A stretch of 64,000 nucleotides of DNA, from NCBI RefSeq assembly GCF_900187855.1, contig NZ_FYEG01000007.1:32613-96612 (forward strand), written 5' to 3'. Every line of letters begins with the position of its first letter. Within the stretch, counting starts at the first letter, position 1. The DNA is from Actinomyces minihominis. Its GTDB lineage: Bacteria; Actinomycetota; Actinomycetes; Actinomycetales; Actinomycetaceae. Of this stretch, positions 53,475-62,237 are shown one piece after another. A program made the position numbers and the translations under genes. The notes beneath the pieces were generated by a model. The model was not told where the DNA came from. It saw only the letters and a list, made by a program, of their open reading frames with translations, and did no database searches.

Positions 53475-53984
53475 ATGAAGTCACAGAATGAAGAGGCCGT
53501 AGAGGTCGACCGGGGACTCAATGTTGAGTCGTTTAATCTCGACCACTGCAGGGTCCAGGCCCCCTATGTTCGGGTCGCTGACCGCAGGGTTCTGCCGGGT
53601 GGGGACGTCCTCATCAAGTACGACGTGCGTTTCACCCAGCCCAATGTGGAGCACCTGGAAATGGACGCAGTTCACTCCATTGAACACATGACCGCCCACC
53701 ACATGCGCAACCACACCGATGCCCTGATCGACTTTTCCCCCATGGGCTGCCAAACAGGTTTTTACGCCCTGACCCTGGAACTTGAGTTCGATGAGTTCAG
53801 CGATGTTCTTGAGGCAACTTTCAAGGACATTCTTGGGGCCGATGCGGTTCCCGCGGCTAACGAAATCCAGTGTGGCTGGGGGGCCAACCATTCACTACAG
53901 GGCGCCCAGCGCGAGGTGGCGAAGTTTCTTGAGGCACGGGATACCTGGCACATCGTTGAAGAAAACGGTTCGAACAATGACTAA
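53475..53984 (+). CDS. luxS: S-ribosylhomocysteine lyase
   Basis: A 169-residue LuxS splitting S-ribosylhomocysteine into homocysteine and the autoinducer-2 precursor. Metal ligands H67 and H71 (HSIEH) and C133 (QCGWGANHSL), and catalytic C92 in MGCQTGFY, are present. ATG 53475 is chosen because the upstream frame is antisense to sdaA. It overlaps mtnN by eight bases, which supplies its substrate. Confidence 0.95.
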   Translation: MKSQNEEAVEVDRGLNVESFNLDHCRVQAPYVRVADRRVLPGGDVLIKYDVRFTQPNVEHLEMDAVHSIEHMTAHHMRNHTDALIDFSPMGCQTGFYALTLELEFDEFSDVLEATFKDILGADAVPAANEIQCGWGANHSLQGAQREVAKFLEARDTWHIVEENGSNND

Positions 53985-54699
53985 CCTTCACCCCGTCATC
54001 ATCGCCTGCGCCATGGAGGAAGAGGCGGAACCGTTCCTCACCGCTCTGACTGCGGATCCCACCATTCCCGTGCCGAAGTTACCCCGGGGCTTTCAGGGTC
54101 CGCTGACCTTCACTGCCGGACGGCTTGAGGACCACCCGGTGATCGTTGCGACCACCGGCATCGGCATGACGAACGCGGCTCTGGCCGCCACGGTGGTTTC
54201 CACTGCCCTCAACCCCCGGGCCGTGGTCTTTGCCGGCACTACCGGTGGGCTGGGGCGCAACGTTCACCTGGGTGACGTTGTCGTCGGGGATTCGGCGCTC
54301 TACCACGATGCCGACGCCACGGCCTTTGGCTACAGCGCCGGACAGATTCCCCAGATGCCCGAAACCTATGATGCGGACCCCCACCTCCTCGCTCATGCCG
54401 AGGCCGCGGTGCGTACCACCGGCCTGAAGTTCCATGCGGGTCAGGTCAGTGCCTCAAACTCTTTCGTGACCGGTGAGCAGGTAGCGCCGGTGCGTTCCCT
54501 GTTCCCCCATGTGGTTGCAGTGGATATGGAGACGGCAGCGGGTGCGCAGGTGTGCTGGTCCTTCAATGTCCCCTGGGTGTCACTGCGGGCCGTTTCCGAC
54601 CTCTGCGACCCCAACGCCAATGAGGTGTTTGACAGCTCGGCTCCCGCAGCCGGCGCGGCCAGCTTTGAAGCGGTCCGGGCTCTGCTGAAGCGGATCTAA
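53977..54699 (+). CDS. mtnN: Methylthioadenosine/S-adenosylhomocysteine nucleosidase
   Basis: A 240-residue nucleosidase (Pfs). TGIGMTNAALAA and FAGTTGGLGRNVHLGDVVVG match the family, and VDMETAAGAQVCW carries the glutamate that holds the ribose; a later aspartate is in RAVSDLCDP. It removes adenine from SAH and methylthioadenosine. The ATG overlaps the luxS stop, giving a compact methyl-cycle recycling operon. Confidence 0.92.
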   Translation: MTNLHPVIIACAMEEEAEPFLTALTADPTIPVPKLPRGFQGPLTFTAGRLEDHPVIVATTGIGMTNAALAATVVSTALNPRAVVFAGTTGGLGRNVHLGDVVVGDSALYHDADATAFGYSAGQIPQMPETYDADPHLLAHAEAAVRTTGLKFHAGQVSASNSFVTGEQVAPVRSLFPHVVAVDMETAAGAQVCWSFNVPWVSLRAVSDLCDPNANEVFDSSAPAAGAASFEAVRALLKRI

Positions 54700-54758
54700 A
54701 CCTCATCCCGGGTGAGACGGGAGGGAGGGCGGGTCACAGAAGGCGGCAAGCTGGTGTC

Positions 54759-56336
54759 ATGAGCAAGTCCCCCGCCACCGCCTCCTTTGAACGTAAGCCT
54801 GTCCGTCGCGCCCTGATCTCAGTTTCTGACAAGACCGACCTCGCCTCCCTCGGTCAGGCACTGGTAGCAGCGGGGGTTCAGATCGTCGCCACCTCTTCAA
54901 CCGTCGCGGCCCTGGATGAGGCCGGGGTTGCAGCAGTCCGGGTCGAGGACGTCACCGGCTTCCCCGAACTGCTTGGAGGTCGCGTCAAGACTCTGCATCC
55001 TGCCATCCACGCCGGCCTGCTGGTCAAGCAAGATGATCCCGTCGGTCTCGCCGAACTTGAAGGTCTGGACCTCGCCCCCTTCGACCTCGTCGTCGTCAAC
55101 CTCTACCCCTTCGCAGCCACCCTGCGGGGCTGCGGCAGTCACGAAAACCTCATCGAGATGATTGATATCGGTGGTCCTACGATGATCAGAGCGGCCGCCA
55201 AGAACTACTCCTCGGTCGCCTGTATCACCAGCCCCACCCAGTACCCAGACCTCATCGACGCGCTTCGCAACGGGGGAACCACGGCGGAGCAACGCCGCAC
55301 CTGGGCCACCTCCGCCTTCCAGCAGGTGGCTGACTATGACGTTGAGATAGCCAACTGGCTCACCGCGGGGGAAGATCCCACTGCGGTCACCAGACCCTGG
55401 TTCGGAACTACCTACCAACTGCGAAAGAGTCTGCGCTACGGAGAGAACCCACACCAGTTGGCCGCCCTCTACACCTCGGGGTCCGAACCTCAAGGGATCG
55501 CTTCAGCCCAGGTCCTCGGGGGCAAGGCGCTCTCCTATAACAACCTGCAGGATGCAGATGCTGCCTTGCGAGCAGTGAACACCGTCGACTACGCGCCCGG
55601 AGTCGCCATCATCAAGCACGCAAATCCCTGTGGCATAGCGGTGGCGGACAACCTTACCGACGCCTACCGCAAGGCGCTCGCCAGTGATCCGATCTCTGCC
55701 TTCGGCGGGGTCGTTGCTTTAAACCGGTCCGTTGATGCTGATACGGCTGAGCAGATTATCCAGGTGTTTACCGAGGTTGTCATCGCCCCCGGCTTTACTG
55801 AAGATGCCCTCAAGATCCTGCGCTCCAGGGCCAACCTGCGGATCCTCGAGTGTGCTACCGGGACCGCCGGCCACCAGCTTCGGCCGCTCAGTGGTGGCCT
55901 GCTGATCCAAACGTCCGACAGTACTGGCGCAGAGGACGAGTTCGCCTCCTGGGACCTGGTGGCCGGAGAAGCCGTATCGGAGCAGACCGCCCGGGACCTC
56001 CAGTTCGCCTGGTACGCCTGCCTGCCGGTTAAGTCCAACGCCATCGTCCTCGTCAAAAACCAAGCCACGGTCGGCATCGGAATGGGGCAGGTCAGCCGGG
56101 TTGACGCGGCCCAACACGCTGTTACGAGGGCGGGAGCTGGCGCCGGAGCCAGGGGAGCCGTGGCAGCATCGGATGCCTTCTTCCCCTTCCCCGATGGTCT
56201 CCAGATCCTGGCAGACGCCGGCGTCAGAGCCGTGGTTGCCCCCGGGGGATCGAAGAACGACCACCTCGTCATTGAAGCCGCCAGAAAAGCCGCTCTTAGT
56301 CTCTACTTCACGGCACGGCGCCACTTCACCCACTAG
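54759..56336 (+). CDS. purH: Bifunctional purine biosynthesis protein PurH
   Basis: A 525-residue AICAR transformylase/IMP cyclohydrolase, the last two steps of IMP synthesis. The N-terminal cyclohydrolase has RALISVSDKTDLASLGQAL and GGRVKTLHPAIHAGLL; the transformylase has KSLRYGENPHQ, KALSYNNLQDADAA, HANPCGIAV, and AVAASDAFFPFPDG. ATG 54759 has only a weak ribosome site. It is monocistronic here. Confidence 0.97.
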   Translation: MSKSPATASFERKPVRRALISVSDKTDLASLGQALVAAGVQIVATSSTVAALDEAGVAAVRVEDVTGFPELLGGRVKTLHPAIHAGLLVKQDDPVGLAELEGLDLAPFDLVVVNLYPFAATLRGCGSHENLIEMIDIGGPTMIRAAAKNYSSVACITSPTQYPDLIDALRNGGTTAEQRRTWATSAFQQVADYDVEIANWLTAGEDPTAVTRPWFGTTYQLRKSLRYGENPHQLAALYTSGSEPQGIASAQVLGGKALSYNNLQDADAALRAVNTVDYAPGVAIIKHANPCGIAVADNLTDAYRKALASDPISAFGGVVALNRSVDADTAEQIIQVFTEVVIAPGFTEDALKILRSRANLRILECATGTAGHQLRPLSGGLLIQTSDSTGAEDEFASWDLVAGEAVSEQTARDLQFAWYACLPVKSNAIVLVKNQATVGIGMGQVSRVDAAQHAVTRAGAGAGARGAVAASDAFFPFPDGLQILADAGVRAVVAPGGSKNDHLVIEAARKAALSLYFTARRHFTH

Positions 56337-56358
56337 ACCGCCTGCGACTCGCCGGGGA

Positions 56359-56400
56359 AACCCTGAACCATCCCTGATTTCCCCCTGATACTTCAGGGTT
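56359..56400. repeat. Nine-base inverted repeat between purH and the lipoprotein operon
   Basis: AACCCTGAA (56359-56367) and TTCAGGGTT (56392-56400) are perfect inverted copies with a 24-base loop, 22 bases after the purH stop and 107 before the next start. It could end purH transcripts or be an operator for the lipoprotein-exporter operon. Confidence 0.45.
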
Positions 56401-56507
56401 CGAAGCATCCGGTTCAGTATTCTTGGGTTAACCGCTTGCGACTAACGCCTCCGCGCCCTGTCTCGTCCTCGACCTCATTCCCACCCCAGCCGGCAAAGGT
56501 GTCCGAA

Positions 56508-57545
56508 ATGAAAAACTTCCGAACTTCCGCAGTCGCCATCCTCTCTGTTAGTGTCCTCGGCTTGGCAGCCTGCTCGTCAGGTGGGGGGTCGCAGTCCGGT
56601 GACTCCACTTCGTCCCCGTACGAGATGGGCCCTCTTGACGAGTACCTCTCTGTGATGTGGGAAGGGGAAGAATGGACCCAGGAAGACTACGACGCGCAAC
56701 ACGTCAAACGTGAAGAGCTCATCGCCGAATGCATGGCGAAGGAGGGCTTTGAGTACATCCCTGACACGAACAACGGGCCCACATTCTGGTCTTCGGAGGA
56801 CTTCGAAGAAATCGACTGGAACTCGATTGAGTACGCCGAAAAGTACGGTTACGGAGTGGTTGACTGGCCGGGTCGCGAAGAGATGGAAACCTCTTCCGAA
56901 ACCGTGGAAGAGTACATCGATCCCAATCAGGATTACCTTGATTCGCTAAGCGAGTCGGAGCTCAACACCTACTACGAGGTTCTCTGGGGCACCCCAACGA
57001 TTGTCGAACCCATGGAGGGCGACGGCACCGAAGAGATGGAGTACGAGTACAACTGGGAAGAGAACGGCTGCTACGGCTGGGCTGACCACGAAACCAATGC
57101 TGACAACGCAGCGATGAACATCTGGGAGGACCCGGAGTTTGCGGACCTCCTGGAGCAAACCGGAGAGCTGTGGAACACCGCAGAACAGGACCCCGAGATG
57201 GTTGCGGCACGCGGAGAGTGGGCCGCCTGCATGAACGAGGCCGGCTACTCGGAGTACAACACCCCGGACGAGGCTCAGCAAGCCATGTACGACGAACAGA
57301 GCAAGATTTACGAGGACGCAGCAACTACCGACGGTGAGTGGGTGGAGCCGCCCCAGGCGCTATGGGATGAGCTGCAGGAACGAGAGATCGCCCTCGCCAC
57401 CGCGGACCGAAAGTGTGCCATCAAGGTGAAACTTACCGAGAGGTCCCAGAAGGTGAACCACCGACTGCAGCAGGAGTTCCTCGATGCCCATAAAGCCGAG
57501 CTGGACGCCATGATCGCCAAGGTTACGCAGTCCTCCAAGAACTGA
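56508..57545 (+). CDS. Four-cysteine lipoprotein, first tandem copy
   Basis: A 345-residue lipoprotein with lipobox LGLAAC. The mature part is very acidic and rich in Trp/Tyr (EYLSVMWEGEEWTQEDYDAQ). Four cysteines occur in IAECMAKEGFEY, ENGCYGWADH, WAACMNEAGYS and DRKCAIKVK. It is closely related to the next gene and distantly to the one at 35.8 kb. ATG 56508 follows AAAGGTGTCCG, the same block as before the next gene. It leads an operon with an adaptor and ABC genes. Family not recognised. Confidence 0.8.
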   Translation: MKNFRTSAVAILSVSVLGLAACSSGGGSQSGDSTSSPYEMGPLDEYLSVMWEGEEWTQEDYDAQHVKREELIAECMAKEGFEYIPDTNNGPTFWSSEDFEEIDWNSIEYAEKYGYGVVDWPGREEMETSSETVEEYIDPNQDYLDSLSESELNTYYEVLWGTPTIVEPMEGDGTEEMEYEYNWEENGCYGWADHETNADNAAMNIWEDPEFADLLEQTGELWNTAEQDPEMVAARGEWAACMNEAGYSEYNTPDEAQQAMYDEQSKIYEDAATTDGEWVEPPQALWDELQEREIALATADRKCAIKVKLTERSQKVNHRLQQEFLDAHKAELDAMIAKVTQSSKN

Positions 57546-57579
57546 CCCGTAACCCGTCCGAAGTAAAGTTGACCCGGGG

Positions 57580-57600
57580 GCCGGTACCCTGGTAACCGGC
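57580..57600 (+). repeat. Hairpin between the tandem lipoprotein genes
   Basis: GCCGGTACCCTGGTAACCGG with the following C folds into a GC-rich stem of nine pairs with one bulge. It lies in the 116-base gap between the two lipoprotein genes and has no U-run, so it may set mRNA stability or partial readthrough. Confidence 0.45.
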
Positions 57601-57661
57601 TGAAAACTGCCCTTTCAGCACCCGCCTCCCGCTAACGCTTGCACAAACAAAGGTGTCCGTC

Positions 57662-58696
57662 TTGAGAAGTCTTCGTTCCTCTATTGCCGCCGCCCTGGCC
57701 GTGGGTGTCCTTGGCCTTACCGCCTGCTCCACAGGGGGTGGGGCGCAGTCGGGAAACGCTGGGAACACCGATGAGGCCGTCGGTCCGCTAGATGAGTACC
57801 TTTCGGTGCTGTGGAGCGGAGAGGACTGGTCTGAGGAGCAGGCTCAAGAGAAGCAGCGCCAGATTGAAGAACTGATTGCCCAGTGCATGGCCGATGAGGG
57901 CTTCGAGTACATTCCGAACACCACCAGTCTGATTCAGCCGCGTTTCGAAGACGGTTCAACGGAAGAGATCCCCTGGGATTCCCTGGAGTTCGCTGAGAAG
58001 TATGGCTACGGCATCATCGACTGGCCCGGCCGTGATGAGGTCTACATCCCGGATGAGGAGGGTCCCGCGTGGGTTGACCCCAACCAGGAGTATGTCGAGT
58101 CTTTGAGCGAGTCGGAGCGTCAGGCCTACTTTGAGACGCTTTATGGCGCTGAGACCTCAAACGAAATCCTCGACTCCTCGATGGCCTATGAACCCTCGAC
58201 CTACAACTGGCAGGACCACGGCTGCGCCGGTTGGGCTGACTATGAGGTCAATGGGGATCAGGTTGAGTTCAACGTCTGGGACGACCCCCAGTTTGAAGAC
58301 CTCATGGACTCAATAGGCCAGCTGTGGGATGACATTTACAACAGTCCGGACATGGCTGCCATCGAAACCGAGTGGGCTGCCTGCATGTCCGAGGCCGGCT
58401 ACCCGGGATTTGCCGCCAAAGACGACGCCATGACCCAGATGTTTGATCTGCAGAATGAGCTCTACGCTGACTCTTCGGTTGGTGAAGAGTGGGTGGAGCC
58501 GTCCCAGGCAGCCAAGGATGAGTTCCAGGAAAAAGAGATTGCCCTGGCAGTTGCCGACTGGAAGTGCACCGACAAGATCCAGTATGCCAAGAAGCGCCTT
58601 GACGTCGATCACAATGCCCAGCAGGCCTTCCTCGATGCTCACAGGGCCGAACTGGATGCCATGGTCGCCAAGGCCAATGAGATGAAGAGCAACTAG
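57662..58696 (+). CDS. Four-cysteine lipoprotein, second tandem copy
   Basis: A 344-residue lipoprotein with lipobox LGLTAC, nearly the same length as its neighbour. Cysteines fall in IAQCMADEGFEY, DHGCAGWADY, WAACMSEAGYPG and DWKCTDKIQ. Conserved blocks include DEYLSVLWSGEDW, EYAEKYGYG-type FAEKYGYGIIDWPGR and LSESERQAYFETLYG. The start is TTG 57662, matching the ATG position after the shared AAAGGTGTCCG block; GTG 57653 lies within that block. The adaptor gene starts eight bases after its stop. Confidence 0.8.
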   Translation: MRSLRSSIAAALAVGVLGLTACSTGGGAQSGNAGNTDEAVGPLDEYLSVLWSGEDWSEEQAQEKQRQIEELIAQCMADEGFEYIPNTTSLIQPRFEDGSTEEIPWDSLEFAEKYGYGIIDWPGRDEVYIPDEEGPAWVDPNQEYVESLSESERQAYFETLYGAETSNEILDSSMAYEPSTYNWQDHGCAGWADYEVNGDQVEFNVWDDPQFEDLMDSIGQLWDDIYNSPDMAAIETEWAACMSEAGYPGFAAKDDAMTQMFDLQNELYADSSVGEEWVEPSQAAKDEFQEKEIALAVADWKCTDKIQYAKKRLDVDHNAQQAFLDAHRAELDAMVAKANEMKSN

Positions 58697-58704
58697 AGGA
58701 ACCT

Positions 58705-60141
58705 GTGAGTATCGAAGAGACCGAGGTCATCGAAGTAGTCGAGACCCCTGCCGAAGAAACCCAGAAGCCCAAGAAGGTCTGGGCCGGTAAGCGCCTGGTG
58801 GCACTGATTGCAGGGGTGGCTGTGGTTTCTTTGCTGCTCGGGGTGGCCCTGATGCAGTTTGTCGTTTCGCCCGCCGAGGTCCTGGCTAACACGGAGGCCC
58901 CCGAACCCGGTCCGGTGACCGCGGTGATCGAAGACCGAGTCATCGAAAACCTGGTGACCACCCGCGGTGAAGTCACCTATGCGGATCCTGTCCAAGTCAC
59001 CATTGACACCGCCTTTTCCGAGGGGCGACCCATCGTTACCGGGCAGGTTCCCGCGGTCGGTGCGGTTCTTGAGGCTGGAAACGTCGCCCTCGAGGTGACG
59101 GGGCGTCCCGTCATCGTCCTGCCGGGTGAGTTGCCCTCCTACCGCAGCCTGGCCATCGGGATGAGGGGACCGGACGTCATTCAACTCAAGCAAGCCCTGG
59201 GCACCCTGGGGATCTACGCGGGCAATCCCGAGTCTGACCTTTTTGAATGGGACACCTCCGTTGCCGTGGGTCAGCTCTTCGAAAGGGTCGGCTACACCCC
59301 ACCCACCGGTGGCCCCGAAGCCCTTGAGGTGCTGCGCAACGCACAGAACAACGTTCGCTCCGCCGAGGGGAACCTCAACCGCGCCTACTCCGCCTACAAC
59401 ACCGCCTACGCAGCTTCGCAGACCCCACCGGCTGAAGGTGAGCCGCCGCTCGAGGTCGATCTCAGCCTGCTCCTGGCAGACATTGACGACGCCGAGGCCG
59501 CCCTTGCCGATGCCAACGAAATGCTTGAGGAAGCCCAGATCGCAGTTCAACCGACACTGCCCTCAGGTGAAGTCCTATTCATGCCCTCCCTTCCCCGCCG
59601 CGTCGACGAGGTGTTCGTCAAGCGTGGCGACACCGTCGAGGGTCCGGTGATGACCGTCTCCGGTGCCACCCTGACCATTCAGGGCACGGTTTCCAAACAG
59701 GATGCCGACCTACTCAAGGATGGGATGGAAGCCTTCTACCAGGGTCCCGACGGTGAGGAACTGGTTGCCACCATCAAGACCATTGAAGCCCCCTCGGGTT
59801 CGTCCGGTGAGGGGGAAGCCGCCAGCTCCGACCGCTACAGGCTGACCCTCAATCCGGGGAAGCTCACCGAGGAACAGATCAGTGCGCTGCGTGGCACCAA
59901 TGTCCGCATCACGATTCCAATCGCCTCGACCGACGGCTCTGTCGCCGCGGTGCCGCTGGCCGCCCTTTCAGCCGGCCCTGACGGGGGTAACCGGGTTGAG
60001 CTGCTGGTTCCCACCAAGGACGACCCGTTTGCCACGGAGTTGGTCCCCGTCACCATCGGTCTTTCCGCGGGTGGGTTCGTCGAGATCTCCTCTGATGATC
60101 CGCGCATCGAACCGGGGGCAAAAATTGTTGTTGGACGTTAG
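58705..60141 (+). CDS. Exporter adaptor with peptidoglycan-binding domain and coiled coil
   Basis: A 478-residue protein: acidic cytosolic head, one helix (about 30-52), a PG_binding_1-like domain near 148-205 (YRSLAIGMRGPDVIQLKQAL), a coiled coil near 210-280 and beta segments at the end. It is the counterpart of the 399-residue adaptor at 34.6 kb, longer because of the coiled coil, which is the hairpin of HlyD/MacA proteins. GTG 58705 has GAGG upstream. Its stop lies within the start of the ATPase gene. Confidence 0.85.
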   Translation: MSIEETEVIEVVETPAEETQKPKKVWAGKRLVALIAGVAVVSLLLGVALMQFVVSPAEVLANTEAPEPGPVTAVIEDRVIENLVTTRGEVTYADPVQVTIDTAFSEGRPIVTGQVPAVGAVLEAGNVALEVTGRPVIVLPGELPSYRSLAIGMRGPDVIQLKQALGTLGIYAGNPESDLFEWDTSVAVGQLFERVGYTPPTGGPEALEVLRNAQNNVRSAEGNLNRAYSAYNTAYAASQTPPAEGEPPLEVDLSLLLADIDDAEAALADANEMLEEAQIAVQPTLPSGEVLFMPSLPRRVDEVFVKRGDTVEGPVMTVSGATLTIQGTVSKQDADLLKDGMEAFYQGPDGEELVATIKTIEAPSGSSGEGEAASSDRYRLTLNPGKLTEEQISALRGTNVRITIPIASTDGSVAAVPLAALSAGPDGGNRVELLVPTKDDPFATELVPVTIGLSAGGFVEISSDDPRIEPGAKIVVGR

Positions 60142-60829
60142 TGTCGAAGAGCAACAACCCCTGATCCGCCTCGAAGACGTCACCCGGATTTTCCCCGGCC
60201 CCCCGGCGGTCAATGCCCTGCGCGGTGTCGACCTCACGGTGGAACGCGGGGAGTACCTGGCTATCGTCGGCCCGTCGGGTTCCGGTAAGTCAACCATGCT
60301 CAACACCCTGGGGTTATTGGACCGCCCCACCGCCGGGACCTACTGGTTCGACGGCATCGATGTTTCCTCGCTCTCTGAGAACGAGCGCGCCGCCCTGCGC
60401 GGAGGCTCCATCGGATTTGTCTTCCAGTCCTTCCAACTGCTGCCTACCCGAACCGTCCTCGAGAACGTCATTCTTTCTACTGCCTACGCCGGCATTTCCC
60501 GGGCCGAACGTGAACCGCGAGCACGATTGGCTCTGGACCGTGTCGGCATGAGTCACCGCAGTGACTTCTTTCCCGGTACCCTCTCTGGCGGTGAGAAGCA
60601 GCGGGCCGCCATTGCGCGTGCCGTCAGTTCAGCCCCGCGGCTCCTACTGGCTGATGAACCGACCGGGAACCTTGACCAGCAGAACTCACGGTCGGTGATG
60701 GAACTGTTTGAGGACCTCAACAACGACGGCCTCACCATCGTCATGATCACGCACGACCCCCTCGTCGCCGCCAGCACCCACCGCCAGGTGCGGATGCAGG
60801 ATGGTCGCCTCGAAGACTGGAGCTACTGA
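60125..60829 (+). CDS. ABC transporter ATP-binding protein, MacB/LolD type
   Basis: A 234-residue ATPase: GPSGSGKST (about 49-57), LSGGEKQRAAIARA, LLLADEPTGNLDQ and a TIVMITHD switch. Short ATPases of this class pair with FtsX-like permeases. The start is one of three tandem TTG codons (60125, 60128, 60131) within the adaptor's last codons, with GGGGGC upstream; the upstream open frame has no such site. Its TGA overlaps the permease ATG. Confidence 0.92.
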   Translation: MLLDVSVEEQQPLIRLEDVTRIFPGPPAVNALRGVDLTVERGEYLAIVGPSGSGKSTMLNTLGLLDRPTAGTYWFDGIDVSSLSENERAALRGGSIGFVFQSFQLLPTRTVLENVILSTAYAGISRAEREPRARLALDRVGMSHRSDFFPGTLSGGEKQRAAIARAVSSAPRLLLADEPTGNLDQQNSRSVMELFEDLNNDGLTIVMITHDPLVAASTHRQVRMQDGRLEDWSY

Positions 60830-62232
60830 TGGCTCGAATCAGGTTCCACCGCCTGAGGAAGGGCGAGGACGAGGTGACCGAAGAGGTCGTCGCGCCCGAA
60901 GAAGTGATCGTGATCGACGAGGTCGAAGTACTCGTCGACGAGACTGAACCGGAGAGGAGTCGCGCCGACTGGGCCCGCTGGTTCGGCCGCTCCAAGAAGA
61001 AGGACAAGAAGCCAAAGCTGCGCAGTGGCTTCACCTTCCGCGACCTCGTTCATGAATCCCTCGAGGGTGTGGGTTCCAGGCCCTCCCGCCTTCTCATCAC
61101 ACTTCTTGGCACCATCCTGGGCATCGCATCGCTGGTGGCCACCCTGGGTCTGGCGCAGACGACAGCCGGGCAGATCTCCAAGAACTTTGACCTGTTGCAG
61201 GCCACTCGCGTCACCGTTCAACCGGGCAAGGTTGAGGGACAGGGCGGTCAGGAGCGTATTTCTGCAGCGATTCCTTGGAACGCTGTATCACGCGTGCAGG
61301 ACCTGGTCGGTGTCGTCACCTCGACCCTGTACTCGGAGGTCACCAGTGGCCCCACCGTGACGGCCGTGCAGATTGTTGATCCATCCGAGGCCGCCTCGGC
61401 TCCCCCAACTGTCGTTGCCGCGTCTCCCGAACTTCTCGAGGTCGTTCAGGGCAAGCTGGGAACCGGGCGCTTCTTCGATACGGGACACGATCAACGCCAG
61501 GATCGTGTCGTCGTCCTTGGGCGTCAAGCCGCGGAGAAGCTGGGGATCAATCGCGTCTCCGGTCAGCCCGCGATCTTCATCAACGGCATGGCCTATTCGG
61601 TAATAGGAATTCTGGACGAGGTCGGGGTGCGGGAGAACCTGCTGCGCTCCGTCATTGTCCCCGTCGAAACAGCCCGGGCTGACCTCGGCCTCACGGTGGT
61701 TGACAGCCTTGATATCCGTGTTGATATGGGCGCGGCACAGGTGGTGGCGCGGCAGGCCCCGATCGCCCTCGACCCCAACAACCCGGAGGCGTACAAGGTC
61801 AAGGCACCCCCCAGTACGTCGGCGCTCCAGGGCCAGGTCCAGGCAGATATCAACGTCCTGTTTGTCGCCATCGGGCTGGTGGCGCTGGTCGGCGGGGGCA
61901 TCGGCATCGCCAATGTCACGCTGCTGTCGGTGACCGAACGCCGCGGCGAGATTGGGTTGCGACGCGCCCTCGGGGCCAAGACCAGCCAGATTGCCCAGCA
62001 GTTCATCCTCGAGTCCCTCACCACGGGCATCCTCGGGGGTCTGATCGGTGTGGCTCTCGGCTTGTTCACCATCCTGGGGGTCTCAGTCCTGCAGGGTTGG
62101 ACCCCGGTTCTAGCTCCGTGGGTTCCAGTTGCGGGGGTTGTGGTGGGCGCGCTGGTGGGCCTGATCGCGGGGACCTATCCGGCGATCAAAGCGGCTCGAA
62201 CTGAGCCTGTCGACGCCCTTCGCGGGGCCTAG
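60829..62232 (+). CDS. FtsX-like permease of the second exporter module
   Basis: A 467-residue permease. An acidic and basic cytosolic head of about 80 residues precedes helix 1 (LITLLGTILGIASLVATLGL), then an extracytoplasmic domain and three C-terminal helices (VAIGLVALVGGGIGIANVTL and two after GEIGLRRALGAK). ERRGEIGLRRALGA is the classic coupling motif. With the ATPase, adaptor and two lipoproteins it makes a five-gene operon parallel to 32.7-36.7 kb. Confidence 0.92.
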   Translation: MARIRFHRLRKGEDEVTEEVVAPEEVIVIDEVEVLVDETEPERSRADWARWFGRSKKKDKKPKLRSGFTFRDLVHESLEGVGSRPSRLLITLLGTILGIASLVATLGLAQTTAGQISKNFDLLQATRVTVQPGKVEGQGGQERISAAIPWNAVSRVQDLVGVVTSTLYSEVTSGPTVTAVQIVDPSEAASAPPTVVAASPELLEVVQGKLGTGRFFDTGHDQRQDRVVVLGRQAAEKLGINRVSGQPAIFINGMAYSVIGILDEVGVRENLLRSVIVPVETARADLGLTVVDSLDIRVDMGAAQVVARQAPIALDPNNPEAYKVKAPPSTSALQGQVQADINVLFVAIGLVALVGGGIGIANVTLLSVTERRGEIGLRRALGAKTSQIAQQFILESLTTGILGGLIGVALGLFTILGVSVLQGWTPVLAPWVPVAGVVVGALVGLIAGTYPAIKAARTEPVDALRGA

Positions 62233-62237
62233 TCAAC

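Noticed and set aside
55719..56408. Long minus-strand frame opposite purH
   Set aside because: Shadow of purH; all motifs are on the plus strand.
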